64,000 bases of DNA from Stutzerimonas decontaminans (GCF_000661915.1 NZ_CP007509.1:1984001-2048000); one strand, 5' to 3'; shown: positions 18,226 to 29,062, counted from the stretch's first letter. Numbers and translations: made by a program. Notes: generated by a model from the letters alone, not told the origin.

Positions 18226-18899
18226 TCTGGTGCATCCATCATATAGCCCATGCCACGCACGGTATGGATCAGTTTGTGATCGAAGTCGTCGTCGACTTTT
18301 GCGCGCAGGCGGCGTACCGCGACCTCGATAACGTTGGTGTCGCTGTCGAAGTTCATATCCCATACCTGAGAGGCAATCAGGGACTTCGGAAGCACCTCGC
18401 CGCGCCGGCGCATCAACAACTCCAACAATGAAAATTCCTTCGCCGTCAGATCAATCCGCTTCCCAGCACGAACGGCGCGGCGCTTTAGCAGGTCCACTTC
18501 GAGATCTGAAATTTTCACGGTGGTTTGGGTGGGGGAGCCGCTGCCCCTGCGAAGCAACGTCCGAACCCTTGCCAGAAGTTCGGAGAACGCGAACGGCTTA
18601 ATCAGGTAGTCGTCCGCGCCCAGCTCCAGGCCTTTGACGCGGTCTTCTACGCCATCACGTGCGGTCAAGAACAATACGGGTACGTCTTTCCCTGCTGCTC
18701 TGACCATGCGCAGCACCTCCCATCCCTCAAGCCCCGGCATCATCACGTCCAGGATCAAAAGGTCATAGACCTCACTCAGCGCGTATTGGAGCGCATCTGT
18801 ACCAGTCATGACGCGGTCGACGGTAAATCCGGCCTCGGTAAGTCCTTGTTGCAGGTACGCCCCGGTTTTGGGTTCGTCTTCAGCTACCAGTAATTTCAT
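18222..18899 (-). CDS. copR: OmpR-family copper response regulator
   Basis: The 225-residue product has a receiver domain with the phosphoacceptor Asp in [10 protein letters not shown] (residue ~51), a conserved Lys in DDYLIKPF, and a C-terminal winged helix ([31 protein letters not shown]). It is the DNA-binding partner of CopS and is first in the copRS operon. A CopR-like half-palindrome at 18962-18976 suggests autoregulation. The repeated TTACA-N4-TGTAAT boxes through this island are its probable targets. Confidence 0.92.
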   Translation of the reverse strand: MKLLVAEDEPKTGAYLQQGLTEAGFTVDRVMTGTDALQYALSEVYDLLILDVMMPGLEGWEVLRMVRAAGKDVPVLFLTARDGVEDRVKGLELGADDYLIKPFAFSELLARVRTLLRRGSGSPTQTTVKISDLEVDLLKRRAVRAGKRIDLTAKEFSLLELLMRRRGEVLPKSLIASQVWDMNFDSDTNVIEVAVRRLRAKVDDDFDHKLIHTVRGMGYMMDAPE

Positions 18900-18961
18900 G
18901 CGGGCAGATTCCGAGAGTCGATTGGCTCAGTTTGGAGGCAAACGAGGCCGCCAACTAGAAG

Positions 18962-18976
18962 CTTACGAAAATGTAA
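18962..18976. promoter_or_regulatory. CopR-box-like site upstream of copR
   Basis: CTTACGAAAATGTAA matches the box pattern with one change in the left half-site, 63 bases before the copR start. It could serve copR or a plus-strand transcript. Confidence 0.45.
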
Positions 18977-18989
18977 CGTCCGGTTCAGC

Positions 18990-19143
18990 TCACTGACAGA
19001 AGGAGGCGCCTAGTGTTCGCATAGTCGAGATCTCTGCTCGAGCAAATACGAGCAGAAGATTGTGAGAGTACCAGCAGCGGAATTTTCCAGGCCTTCCACA
19101 TTGCTCCCTTGGCCTAACGGCGCCTCACTGGCGCCTTTTTTTT
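18990..19143 (+). ncRNA. Candidate small RNA ending at an orphan terminator
   Basis: The 364-base copR-copI gap holds no open frame of note. It does hold two clean hairpins on the plus strand: TCTGCTCG...CGAGCAGA at 19033-19056, and GGCGCC-TCACT-GGCGCC followed by eight Ts at 19119-19143. A CopR-like box lies just upstream at 18962. The terminator has no coding gene before it on this strand, which suggests a short transcript of about 120-150 nt. The 5' end is a guess. The alternative is that the terminator is left over from a lost gene. Confidence 0.4.
19119..19143 (+). terminator. Rho-independent terminator with T8 tract
   Basis: GGCGCC stem, 5-base loop, GGCGCC, then TTTTTTTT. It is a strong terminator shape, and it lies 120 bases ahead of copI. 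Confidence 0.85.
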
Positions 19144-19169
19144 GTTGATCTGGTCATGGCTGTTGAGCC

Positions 19170-19184
19170 TTACAGAAATGTAAT
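19170..19184 (+). promoter_or_regulatory. CopR box of copI
   Basis: TTACAGAAATGTAAT fits TTACA-N4-TGTAAT exactly, 80 bases before the copI start. Confidence 0.65.
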
Positions 19185-19263
19185 CCCAGTGTAAGCCTGT
19201 CGGCAGCCTGGCCTGAATAACCTTAAGTCATTCCTTCGACGACTTGAATGAGGACCCCAACCA

Positions 19264-19797
19264 ATGAAAATCAAGTTCGTTTCTTTTTTTTCCGCAATGG
19301 GTTTGATCTTCAGCGCTACTGCCGCAATGGCCGGCCCCGACCATGGCCATGCTTACGATTTCGGCCAGCCGGGTGATCCGCAGGCTGTAGACCGCACTAT
19401 CGAGTTACGGATGGGCGATAACTTTTTCGATCTTGGGGCGATTGAAGTTAAAGCCGGTGAGACCATCCGTTTCGTACTGCATAACGACGGCGCCCTGCTA
19501 CATGAATTCAATCTGGGCGACGCGGCGACTCATGCTGCACACCGGGAAGAAATGACTGCAATGTTCCAGACCGGCGCGCTTACCCCGACTGGTGCCCACG
19601 ATATGAGCAATATTGGGCATGACATGGGCAATAAGAGTGCCGTTATGGAGCACGACGATCCGAATAGCGTGCTGATCGAGCCTGGGGCACGCGAAGAACT
19701 GATTTGGGCTTTCTCGAAAGCCACGGGGCTGGAGTTCGCCTGCAATATTCCAGGGCACTATCAAGCTGGAATGGTCGGCAAGGTGGAGATACGTTAA
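19264..19797 (+). CDS. copI: Periplasmic cupredoxin, CopI-like
   Basis: The 177-residue product has a signal peptide (to about AAMA) and a single cupredoxin domain. Type-1 copper ligands are visible: a His in LLHEFNLG, then Cys, His and Met in FACNIPGHYQAGM. An internal Met/His-rich loop (HDMSNIGHDMGNK, MEHDD) offers more copper sites, as in CopI proteins that protect the periplasm from Cu(I). It is the first gene of the plus-strand copper series and has its own CopR box. It differs from azurin in the long Met/His insert. Confidence 0.82.
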   Translation: MKIKFVSFFSAMGLIFSATAAMAGPDHGHAYDFGQPGDPQAVDRTIELRMGDNFFDLGAIEVKAGETIRFVLHNDGALLHEFNLGDAATHAAHREEMTAMFQTGALTPTGAHDMSNIGHDMGNKSAVMEHDDPNSVLIEPGAREELIWAFSKATGLEFACNIPGHYQAGMVGKVEIR

Positions 19798-19889
19798 TCC
19801 CCCCTTTGGTTGGGGTCACGTCCACCGGGAGGAGCGACTCATTCTGACCCAGCGGATCAAACAGTAACCAGTCACCCGAGGTCACTGCC

Positions 19890-20136
19890 GTGAATCACAC
19901 CCATCTTCACCGCGCTACTGAACTGCCATTTTGGCAGAGCAAGACCGGCATAGCCCTGATCATGCTGGCCGTAATCGGAACCTTTCATACGGCACGTGAG
20001 CATCACCGTCATCTCTCCAAGGGCCGTCGTACCTGATCCGGTTGCTATAGCAATGATCCATTTGTTTGGCCACAACCATGGTGGCCATTCCATTTCCAGC
20101 GGTACCGGTGTCTCCAAGGACGAAGATAGGACATAG
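19890..20136 (+). pseudogene. Frameshifted DUF2933-type small membrane protein
   Basis: From the GTG at 19890 the frame gives 48 residues with FWQSKTGIALIMLAVIG, matching the start of DUF2933 proteins (FWRSRTGIALL...), and stops at 20034-20036. The expected C-terminal part, a short helix ending in a Met/His-rich tail, appears in the next frame (IAMIHLFGHNHGGHS) and ends at 20136. One indel between about 20010 and 20034 therefore breaks the gene. DUF2933 genes commonly sit beside copper and silver ATPases, consistent with copA starting 6 bases later. A sequencing error is the alternative. Confidence 0.65.
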
Positions 20137-20141
20137 ATCGC

Positions 20142-22496
<2,355 letters not shown>

Positions 22497-22569
22497 AACG
22501 CTTGACCTTGCCGCTCTGGCAAGGTTGAACATCTGCTCAACCATTACGGTGACTTCCCAGGAGATTCTC

Positions 22570-22842
22570 ATGAGCACCATTGAACTGAACGTCGAAGGCA
22601 TGAGCTGCGGCTCGTGCGTCAAGCATGTCACCGAGGCGCTCAACACTGTCGAGGGCGTCACCAAGGTGGATGTCGATTTGCAAGCCGCCAGGGTGCGGGT
22701 TAGCGGCCAGAGCGACAGCCAAGTGCTGATTGCTTCCCTGACTGATGCGGGATATCCCGCGCAGCTGGCCAGTCCGGCAGCCGGGACGAACAACATGAAA
22801 AAGACGGGTTGCGGTGGCAGCGGTGGCTGCGGCTGCAACTGA
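22570..22842 (+). CDS. copZ: Copper chaperone CopZ with Cys-rich tail
   Basis: The 90-residue product is one HMA domain with the metal site GMSCGSCVKH and the ferredoxin-like pattern ending DAGYPAQL. An unusual C-terminal tail, KKTGCGGSGGCGCN, adds four cysteines in CxGG/GCGC spacing. CopZ hands Cu(I) to P-type ATPases or regulators in the cytosol. The start is set at MSTIELNV after CAGGAGA; the in-frame start 45 bases earlier lacks support. It lies between copA and the DUF411 gene, all in one direction. The tail may raise copper capacity. Confidence 0.9.
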   Translation: MSTIELNVEGMSCGSCVKHVTEALNTVEGVTKVDVDLQAARVRVSGQSDSQVLIASLTDAGYPAQLASPAAGTNNMKKTGCGGSGGCGCN

Positions 22843-22868
22843 AAACGAGAGGCAAACAAGGTTCTTAT

Positions 22869-23309
22869 ATGTCTAGAAAACTGCGTATATCAGCCCTTGC
22901 GGCGCTGCTGGTAAGTGGGGCGATCCATGCCGCTGAACCCTTGATCATCGATGTACACCGAGACGCCAACTGTGGTTGCTGCAAGGACTGGATCTCCTAT
23001 CTGGAGGACAACGGCTTTGCGGTCCGCGACCATGTTGAACGCAACATGCGTTCGGTGAAGCAAGACCTAGGAGTGGAGCCGCGTCTGGCGTCCTGTCACA
23101 CCGGTGTGATCAACGGCAAGTTCGTTGAAGGCCACGTGCCGGTGGCGCAGATACTCGAATTGCGCAAGCGTTCCGACCTGCTAGGTATTGCCGTGCCCGG
23201 CATGCCGGCTGGATCGCCCGGTATGGAGCACGGTGATGCCAAACATGCCTACGAGGTAATCGGGCTTACCCGTTCAGGGCAGGATGAGGTCCTCGCCAAG
23301 TACCCGTAA
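22869..23309 (+). CDS. DUF411 periplasmic metal-binding protein
   Basis: The 146-residue product has a signal peptide ending near AIHAA and the DUF411 signature DANCGCCKDWISYL, followed by SCHTGVINGKFVEGHVP. Members of this family are found in copper and silver clusters (for example CopG) and have a thioredoxin-like fold with a CxCC site that binds copper. It begins 27 bases after copZ, so the two are co-transcribed. The cysteines could be kept reduced by the DsbD encoded next. The C-terminus carries additional Met and His residues (MPAGSPGMEHGDAKH). Confidence 0.88.
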   Translation: MSRKLRISALAALLVSGAIHAAEPLIIDVHRDANCGCCKDWISYLEDNGFAVRDHVERNMRSVKQDLGVEPRLASCHTGVINGKFVEGHVPVAQILELRKRSDLLGIAVPGMPAGSPGMEHGDAKHAYEVIGLTRSGQDEVLAKYP

Positions 23310-23367
23310 ATTCAGGCTCCGTGCCGCTGACCGGCTTTCCCAGGCGGGTGGCAGCAAAGAGAACGCG

Positions 23368-23401
23368 GGGGTGATCACTGGATGATCGCAGCGATCACCC
23401 C
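23368..23401 (+). terminator. Hairpin after the DUF411 gene
   Basis: GGGGTGATC / GATCACCCC pair over 16 bases, with an inner GATCGC-A-GCGATC option. No T-tract follows. It lies in the 180-base gap before dsbD and may separate the two transcription units. Confidence 0.45.
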
Positions 23402-23491
23402 GTCCGGCTCGCTTGCTCAGGACAGTTTCCTGACTTGCGAGGCGGAATTATGTCCGGAGCCTTTCGTTAACTCTTGTTCCGCGAGATACCC

Positions 23492-25255
23492 ATGTTCCGC
23501 CTTTTGCTGTGCCTGCTTTTACTGATCCCACTGCCGGTCAGTGCTGGGATTTTTGATCTGCCTCGCTCACAGCCGGCCCTGTTCAACGCCCCCCTGAATA
23601 ACAGCCAGGACTTCCTGCCGGTGGATCTGGCCTTTGGCCTTGATCTGATAGAAGCCGACACCGACAGTATTCGCCTGCGGTTCATAAATGCCGATGGCTA
23701 TTACCTCTACAAACATCGTTTCGCCTTCAACAGCGACCATCCGCAAGTAACAATCGGCACCCCGCAATGGCCTGCAGCCGAACCGAAAACCGATGAGTAT
23801 TTCGGCGATGTCGAGGTGTTCTACGGCATTACGGACTTAGAACTACCGATTGATAACCCTCAGAACAGGCCGTTCACCCTGCAGGTGAGCTACCAGGGCT
23901 GCGCCGATCTGGGACTTTGCTACCCACCTGAAATGCGCACTTTTCAGATCGGTAACTCGCCCCCGGTATCGCCTGCGCAACCGGAGACGACCTTGGACTG
24001 GGGAAGTCTGGCACTGTTCTTTCTGGCCGGTTTGGGGCTGACTTTCACTCCCTGCGTGCTGCCGATGCTGCCCATCCTTTCCGGCGTAGTGCTGCGAGGA
24101 CAACTCGGTGGGCTACGAGGTTTTCGCCTGTCGCTTGCCTACGTACTTCCCATGGCTGCCTGCTTCGCACTGCTCGGAGCGCTGATGGGCATGTTCGGAG
24201 CTGGCCTCAACCTGCAGGCGCGCCTGCAGTCACCGTGGCTACTGGTGCCCTTTGCGCTGTTCTTTTCGGTATTTGCCCTGGCCATGTTCGGGGTGTTCGA
24301 GTTGCGTATGCCGCGCTTTATTACCGAACGAATGGATCGCCTGGCCAGCCGAACCCGCGGGGGTTCAATGATAGGGGCCGCAACGCTAGGCGTGCTGTCA
24401 AGCCTGCTTGTATCACCCTGCGTGACAGCACCACTGGTCGGTGCGCTGCTGTACATCAGCGCCACCGGCGATGCCCTGGGCGGCGGGCTGAAGCTGTTTT
24501 CGCTGGGTCTGGGCATGGGGGCGCCGTTGGTGTTGTTCGCCACTGGTGGCGCCGCCTTGTTGCCCAAGTCCGGGACCTGGATGGTCGGCGTACGCAAGGT
24601 TTTCGGTCTGATGTTGCTGGGTGTCTCTGTATGGCTGCTGGAGCGTGTGTTACCAGCTCCCGTGACGCTGGCCTTGTGGGGCCTGTTGGCGGTTGGCACT
24701 GCGTTGTGGCTGGGCGCCCTGGAATTTATTCCTAAGCCCGGCAAGCAGAAGCTTGCCCAGTTGCTTGGTGTGGCCTTGCTGGTTTACGGCATCAGCAGTT
24801 GGGTGGGCGCTTTGCAAGGTCAAACCGACCCGCTGCGCCCACTGGGTCGCCTGGACGCCCAAGGCTTGCCTCAAATCGGCGCAACCGTCGGCTGGCAGAC
24901 CCTGGACACCCCAGCAGCCCTGGATGCGGCACTGTTGTCAGCGAAAACTGCCGGCCAACCTTTGCTGCTGGACTGGTACGCCGACTGGTGCATCAGTTGC
25001 AAAGTAATCGAACGAGAAGTACTCGAAGTGTCCTCTGTGCGCGAACAGCTGGCTGATTACCGGCTGGTGCGCTTCGATATGACGCGTAGCGATGCCGAGC
25101 AACGCGCGCTGCTTGATCGCTACCAGCTGTTTGGCCCGCCGGCACTGCAATTGTTTGCCCCCAGTGGTGATGAGTGGCAGGACCTTCGCACGGTTGGTGA
25201 AACCGACGCCGAGAGTTTTCTGGAACGACTGCGTCAAGCCGACGACCGAATGTAA
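23492..25255 (+). CDS. dsbD: Thiol:disulfide interchange protein DsbD
   Basis: The 587-residue product has all three DsbD domains. These are a periplasmic N-terminal domain with CADLGLCYPP, an eight-helix core with FTPCVLPMLPI and SPCVTAPL carrying the two membrane cysteines, and a C-terminal thioredoxin domain with WYADWCISCK. It moves electrons from cytosolic thioredoxin to periplasmic partners. In this island it likely reduces the DUF411 protein or cytochrome-c apoproteins. The ATG at 23492 starts the signal peptide; an in-frame TTG at 23474 is less likely. It is a second copy relative to any housekeeping DsbD (inference). Confidence 0.9.
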   Translation: MFRLLLCLLLLIPLPVSAGIFDLPRSQPALFNAPLNNSQDFLPVDLAFGLDLIEADTDSIRLRFINADGYYLYKHRFAFNSDHPQVTIGTPQWPAAEPKTDEYFGDVEVFYGITDLELPIDNPQNRPFTLQVSYQGCADLGLCYPPEMRTFQIGNSPPVSPAQPETTLDWGSLALFFLAGLGLTFTPCVLPMLPILSGVVLRGQLGGLRGFRLSLAYVLPMAACFALLGALMGMFGAGLNLQARLQSPWLLVPFALFFSVFALAMFGVFELRMPRFITERMDRLASRTRGGSMIGAATLGVLSSLLVSPCVTAPLVGALLYISATGDALGGGLKLFSLGLGMGAPLVLFATGGAALLPKSGTWMVGVRKVFGLMLLGVSVWLLERVLPAPVTLALWGLLAVGTALWLGALEFIPKPGKQKLAQLLGVALLVYGISSWVGALQGQTDPLRPLGRLDAQGLPQIGATVGWQTLDTPAALDAALLSAKTAGQPLLLDWYADWCISCKVIEREVLEVSSVREQLADYRLVRFDMTRSDAEQRALLDRYQLFGPPALQLFAPSGDEWQDLRTVGETDAESFLERLRQADDRM

Positions 25256-25271
25256 AGCATGCAACCTGGTC

Positions 25272-25340
25272 GCTCCCGGAAGTCGACGTCAGCTGGCAGA
25301 TCGCAGCCCGCCGCAGCATGTACTTGCGGCGGCTGAAAGC
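25272..25340 (+). mobile_element. Remnant of an IS5-family transposase gene
   Basis: The frame reads EVDVSWQIAARRSMY, a stretch found in IS5-group transposases. Its 29-base core 25295-25323 recurs at 28052-28080 with one difference. No ends or complete frame are present. Confidence 0.55.
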
Positions 25341-25462
25341 TAAGACGTGGGCAGATGACTTGATCGTTTTTACCGATGCTCCACTTTCAAAATCCGTGAC
25401 GGCTGAAGTCAGCCATTTGTTGAACAGCCACACCGGAACTTAACAGTCAGAAAAACTAGAAC

Positions 25463-25478
25463 CTGACAGAACTGTAAT
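25463..25478 (+). promoter_or_regulatory. CopR box of the decayed copB locus
   Basis: CTGACAGAACTGTAAT matches the published-style CTGACA-N5-GTAAT pattern of pseudomonad CopR sites exactly. It is 145 bases before the copB fragment. Confidence 0.65.
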
Positions 25479-25607
25479 GTTTCGCTAAGGCCTGTGACAG
25501 GATGCCGCGGTTAAGTTGGCGTCGTGCCTGAAGAACAAAGCACTCCGTTCAAACGGAAACCGAATTAACGGGTATTTCGAGGGGGATCGAACAATGCCCC
25601 TGTTTTC

Positions 25608-25985
25608 ATGCGTTGCCGAGTACTCCGACTTGGCATGGCGCTTTACGCTTTTGAAGCCGAGGCCACAGCCTTCGTCGGCGAAAACGGCCAGACTGCGGCG
25701 CGTCTTGAGGGCGACTATGACATCTTGCTTACCAATCGGCTGATCCTCCAGCCAACTGCGGAAGCCAATTTCTACGGTAAGAATGATTCTGAAAGAGGAG
25801 TGGGCTCGGGCCTGGCGAATACCGAACTGGGTTTGCGCCTGCGCTACGAAATCGTTCGCGAGTTTGCGCCCTACATCGGGATTTCTTGGAGTCGCTCATA
25901 CGGTAATACCGCAGACATGCTGCGCGACGAAGGAGAAGATGTTGAAGAGGCGCGCTTTGTCGCCGGCATTCGAATGTGGTTTTAG
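25608..25985 (+). pseudogene. copB: CopB outer-membrane copper protein, C-terminal fragment
   Basis: The 125-residue frame matches only the last part of CopB/Pco[69 protein letters not shown], ending in an aromatic F as barrel proteins do. The signal peptide, the Met/His-rich N-terminal region and the first half of the barrel are gone, and no copA multicopper oxidase gene precedes it. The CopR box upstream is retained. The likely history is deletion from just after the promoter into copB. A short translated product from the ATG at 25608 is possible but would lack an export signal. Confidence 0.8.
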
Positions 25986-25993
25986 AGCCTGAT

Positions 25994-26806
25994 ATGAAAA
26001 AAACAATTACAACCCTGGTGGTAGCAGGCGCTGTCGGTAGTGCAGCAATATTAGCCGGAGCCTATTCCGGCTTGATCAACGTTGGTGCTGACGATCCTCA
26101 TTACCCAGCCGTGCATGCGTTCCTTTCAATGGCGCGTGATCGCTCTATCGAAGCGCGGTCCAAGGACATTGAGATTCCCAATCTAGATGACGAGGCTCTC
26201 ATTCGTGGCGGGGCCGGGAACTACAACGCCATGTGCGTTGGGTGCCATCTGGCGCCCGGTGTCGAACAAACAGAGCTGAGTCAGGCGCTGTATCCAGCCC
26301 CGCCTAACCTGGCCAAGATCGGCATTGACGCAGGCCCTGCATCCGCCTTCTGGGTCATTAAGCATGGAATCAAAGCAACAGGCATGCCGGCCTGGGGTAA
26401 GAGTATGGGCGACGAATATATCTGGGGCATGGTTGCCTTCATCAGCCAGTTGCCCAAGATCGACGCTACGCAATACCAAGCGCTCGTCGCTGCGAGTGGC
26501 GGTCACCAGCATGGTGGCGGTGAGAGCCAGACGCACAATCATGAAAGCTTGGATGGCAGCAATTCTGACCATCATGGCAATGCTGCCGCTGGAGGAGAGT
26601 CTGGACGTCGCGGTATAGCGGCTGCAGACCACCACGGCGGCTCAGCTCCAGAGGCCGATCACCATTCTTCGAGCAGTAACGGCGATGATCACCATGGTGG
26701 AAGTAACTCCAGCACGAAAGGCAGTAGCGCCAGCGACCATCATGCCGAGCCGGCGTCCAACGCTCACACTCATGCGGATGGCAAAGAGCACGTACATGAC
26801 AGCTAA
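25994..26806 (+). CDS. Cytochrome c with long His-rich C-terminal tail
   Basis: The 270-residue product has an N-terminal membrane anchor or signal segment (residues 4-27). A class I cytochrome c domain follows, with the haem site CVGCH (residues ~82-86) and a distal Met in ATGMPAWGK. After about residue 170 comes a ~100-residue hydrophilic tail with at least five DHH motifs spaced by Gly/Ser linkers and a closing HTHADGKEHVHDS. The tail should bind copper or other divalent metals in the periplasm. It starts 8 bases after the copB fragment and may use that promoter. The same domain pairing is known in copper-induced cytochromes, but a specific role is not established here. Confidence 0.85.
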   Translation: MKKTITTLVVAGAVGSAAILAGAYSGLINVGADDPHYPAVHAFLSMARDRSIEARSKDIEIPNLDDEALIRGGAGNYNAMCVGCHLAPGVEQTELSQALYPAPPNLAKIGIDAGPASAFWVIKHGIKATGMPAWGKSMGDEYIWGMVAFISQLPKIDATQYQALVAASGGHQHGGGESQTHNHESLDGSNSDHHGNAAAGGESGRRGIAAADHHGGSAPEADHHSSSSNGDDHHGGSNSSTKGSSASDHHAEPASNAHTHADGKEHVHDS

Positions 26807-27008
26807 AAGCAACGGGGCACGTTTGGTGGTCAAGCAGTAGTTGAGCTTTTACCGCGACGAGCGTCTTGCTACACCGCCGTCATCGCGGGTTAGTTCGTGT
26901 GCTGGCCGCTCAGGTCAGCGAACTCAATAAGCGCAATGACCTCGTCGGGATCGCGTGACGCTTGAAGGAAAAACGGGCCGGGGCGAGAAAGTTGCTCGAT
27001 ACGTTTTT
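26807..27008. other. Unassigned spacer with a broken reading frame
   Basis: A plus-strand frame reads LNKRNDLVGIA, a stop, then LKEKRAGARKLLDTFF. It looks like a decayed coding fragment, but the family was not recognised. Confidence 0.25.
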
Positions 27009-27464
27009 TCAGTTAGCCCTCTCTAGATCATTGATCAGGAACTTCATCTCAGAGATCTCTCGGCGCTGAGCCTCAATGATTTGATCTGCCAGCTTGCGAA
27101 CGCGCGGGTCTGAAATCTGAGCGCGCTCACTTGTCATGATGGCTATGGAATGGTGAGGAATCATGGCCTTCATATAGTCCGTATCGTCGACAGTTGCCTG
27201 GCTACGAACAAGCCACAGGGCAATAGCAAAGGAAGCTGCTCCGCCGGCGAATATCGCTATGTTCATGGGCTTTTTCTTGTACATATTGAGCATGAAGGCG
27301 AGCATGACTATCGCCATGACAGCTCCCATTACTAACGCCATCCAAGCACGGGTCTCACTCCATAGAACATGCTCAAAAGCGTAAGTATTCAAATACATAA
27401 CGCCGTACATGATGACGGTTGATGTGGCCACCATCGCAGCGAAACGCCAATAAGACATTTGCAT
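27009..27464 (-). CDS. Membrane protein with DUF305 domain
   Basis: The 151-residue product has three membrane helices in its first ~90 residues (VATSTVIMYGVMYL, LVMGAVMAIVMLAFML, IAIFAGGAASFAIALWL). A DUF305 segment follows with the motif MKAMIPHHSIAIMTSERA and the downstream helix IIEAQRREISEM. DUF305 proteins are ferritin-like helical bundles often found with copper or heavy-metal genes, where the paired histidines may bind metal. It is transcribed opposite to its neighbours. A CopR-like box lies about 180 bases upstream. Confidence 0.85.
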   Translation of the reverse strand: MQMSYWRFAAMVATSTVIMYGVMYLNTYAFEHVLWSETRAWMALVMGAVMAIVMLAFMLNMYKKKPMNIAIFAGGAASFAIALWLVRSQATVDDTDYMKAMIPHHSIAIMTSERAQISDPRVRKLADQIIEAQRREISEMKFLINDLERAN

Positions 27465-27645
27465 ATCAACTCCTCTTGGTGATGTGCTGCCACTGAACTG
27501 CGCTTACTAAAATCTGCGTATTTTTGCGCGATCATGCCGGGCAGCTGCGTTACGAATGCCGTCAGAGCCCAGATCTGAAATGAGCTGCGGTGTTACTTAG
27601 AAACGGACAAGCCGAGAGGCTATGAGGTTTCGACTATTTAAAAAT

Positions 27646-27661
27646 CTTACAAAAATGTAAT
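27646..27661 (-). promoter_or_regulatory. CopR box upstream of the DUF305 gene
   Basis: CTTACAAAAATGTAAT matches TTACA-N4-TGTAAT. The nearest downstream gene is DUF305 on the minus strand. Confidence 0.55.
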
Positions 27662-27809
27662 CTTCACCAAGCTTAACTCGTCCACAGTTTTGCTCTGTTT
27701 TGCCAGTCGAACTAAATGTGCCGCATGCCATCGAGGGTTGGTCTGAAAAAGGGAGCCGGCTCTGTTGATATACGCCGGTCCCGTTGCCTCGAGTTTTCCG
27801 GCGAAGAAA

Positions 27810-28256
27810 ATGACCTTCGCCGACGCCGAGTATGCTGACAAGTGCAAGCAGACCCGCACGGATCGGTTCCTGATCGAGATGAATCAGGCTGAATCGTGGA
27901 GGGGTTTGATTGCCCCATTATCCCAAGGGTGAAGGTGATCGCTAGCCTATTCGCCGATGGTGATGCTTCGGGTTCATCTGATGCAGAACTGGTTTGGCTA
28001 CAGCGACCCGGCGTACGAATTGGCTGCTGAGGTCCAGGCCTTCAGTCATCCGGCAGATCGCGGCCCGCCGCAGCATGTACAAGAAGCTGAGTAAGCGCAG
28101 CGCACTGCACAAAGCCAAGCGCAAGTGCGCGCTAGGTCGAGCACCCGTTACGGGTCAAATACCAGTTCGGTTATGTGAAGACGCGCTTCCGCAGCCTGGA
28201 GAAGAGCACGGCGCCATCCACACTGTTCGTCCTGTCGAACCCTGTGGATAGCGCGC
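27810..28256 (+). mobile_element. Decayed IS5-family transposase gene
   Basis: Three separated stretches match IS5-group transposases in order. MTFADAEYADKCKQTR and FLIEMNQAESWRGLIAPL form the N-terminus. Then comes MLRVHLMQNWFGYSDPAYE, then RQIAARRSMYKKLSK, then LRVKYQFGYVKTRFRSLEKST in shifted frames. Large parts of the catalytic DDE core are missing and stops interrupt the frames. Terminal inverted repeats were not identified. The flanks 27465-27809 and 28257-28448 show no other gene. Confidence 0.75.
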
Positions 28257-28448
28257 CGATATCTAGTGACGAATGCGTGAGAGCTGCGTCTGTAATGTGG
28301 GAAGTGGTCGCTGCGAGGTTATCGCGGCGGTTAAAACGCAGAAATGAGCGGGCGACTTGATCCTTCTTATATCATGTCGCCGCTTTTAAACGGGAAGGAC
28401 CGAAGTGGGCCGGAAATAAGGGATGGGGCATCCCTAGGGGCCATATGT

Positions 28449-28778
28449 CTATCTCCGACAATTCGTTCCGGCGACCCGGTACTCGAGGATATTCAGATCG
28501 CCATTGGAGTCCTCGTAAGTCATCTGGGCTGGCATCACTTCATTGCAGGTCATGTCAGTCCGCGTGGTACGAATAACTTTGGCAATGTCCAGCTTCATTC
28601 CATAGCGGTAATGGACTACTTCGGGACGGTTCTTTCCGATGGAAACGGCGTATTCCTGTATGGCCTTTTCGTTCGCGCGAATCATTTTTCCATAGACACG
28701 ATCTGAATTGCCTTCCGCCATGGCAAACGAAGCTGCGGTCATAAATGATACTGCGGCCATGATTTTTAACGTGTTCAT
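28449..28778 (-). CDS. DUF2790 small periplasmic protein
   Basis: The 109-residue product has a signal peptide (to ASFAMA) and the DUF2790 pattern PEVVHYRYGMKLDIAKVI followed by PAQMTYEDSNGDLNILEYRV with a C-terminal Cys. These proteins are common in Pseudomonas and several are copper-induced, but their function is unknown. Two CopR-like palindromes lie within 110 bases upstream. It is transcribed divergently from the cusCBA operon. Confidence 0.85.
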   Translation of the reverse strand: MNTLKIMAAVSFMTAASFAMAEGNSDRVYGKMIRANEKAIQEYAVSIGKNRPEVVHYRYGMKLDIAKVIRTTRTDMTCNEVMPAQMTYEDSNGDLNILEYRVAGTNCRR

Positions 28779-28847
28779 ATCCGGCTCCTATTTAAAATGT
28801 TACCGGAATTATAAATATTACGAACTGTTAGTCGGATGACATCGAAA

Positions 28848-28884
28848 TTACATAGACGTAATCAAGCGGATTACCTTTAGGTAA
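28848..28884 (-). promoter_or_regulatory. Two adjacent CopR-like palindromes upstream of DUF2790
   Basis: TTACATAGACGTAAT at 28848-28862 and TTACCTTTAGGTAA at 28871-28884 are spaced about two helical turns apart. The second is a perfect palindrome but departs from the box at the CA positions. Confidence 0.5.
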
Positions 28885-29062
28885 TAGCCCTCCATAATAA
28901 CAAGTACAGGCCATTCAATGGTTCTGAACCCTCGCTATTTGCGCATGACGGCTGGGGGATGTATTCCTTTTCCTATTGGCGCTTTCGTCAGCCGATGCCA
29001 TTCGATGACGCTGGTGGCGACTACTTGGCACAAGATGACATCAGCGATCTTTGTCTAAGAAG

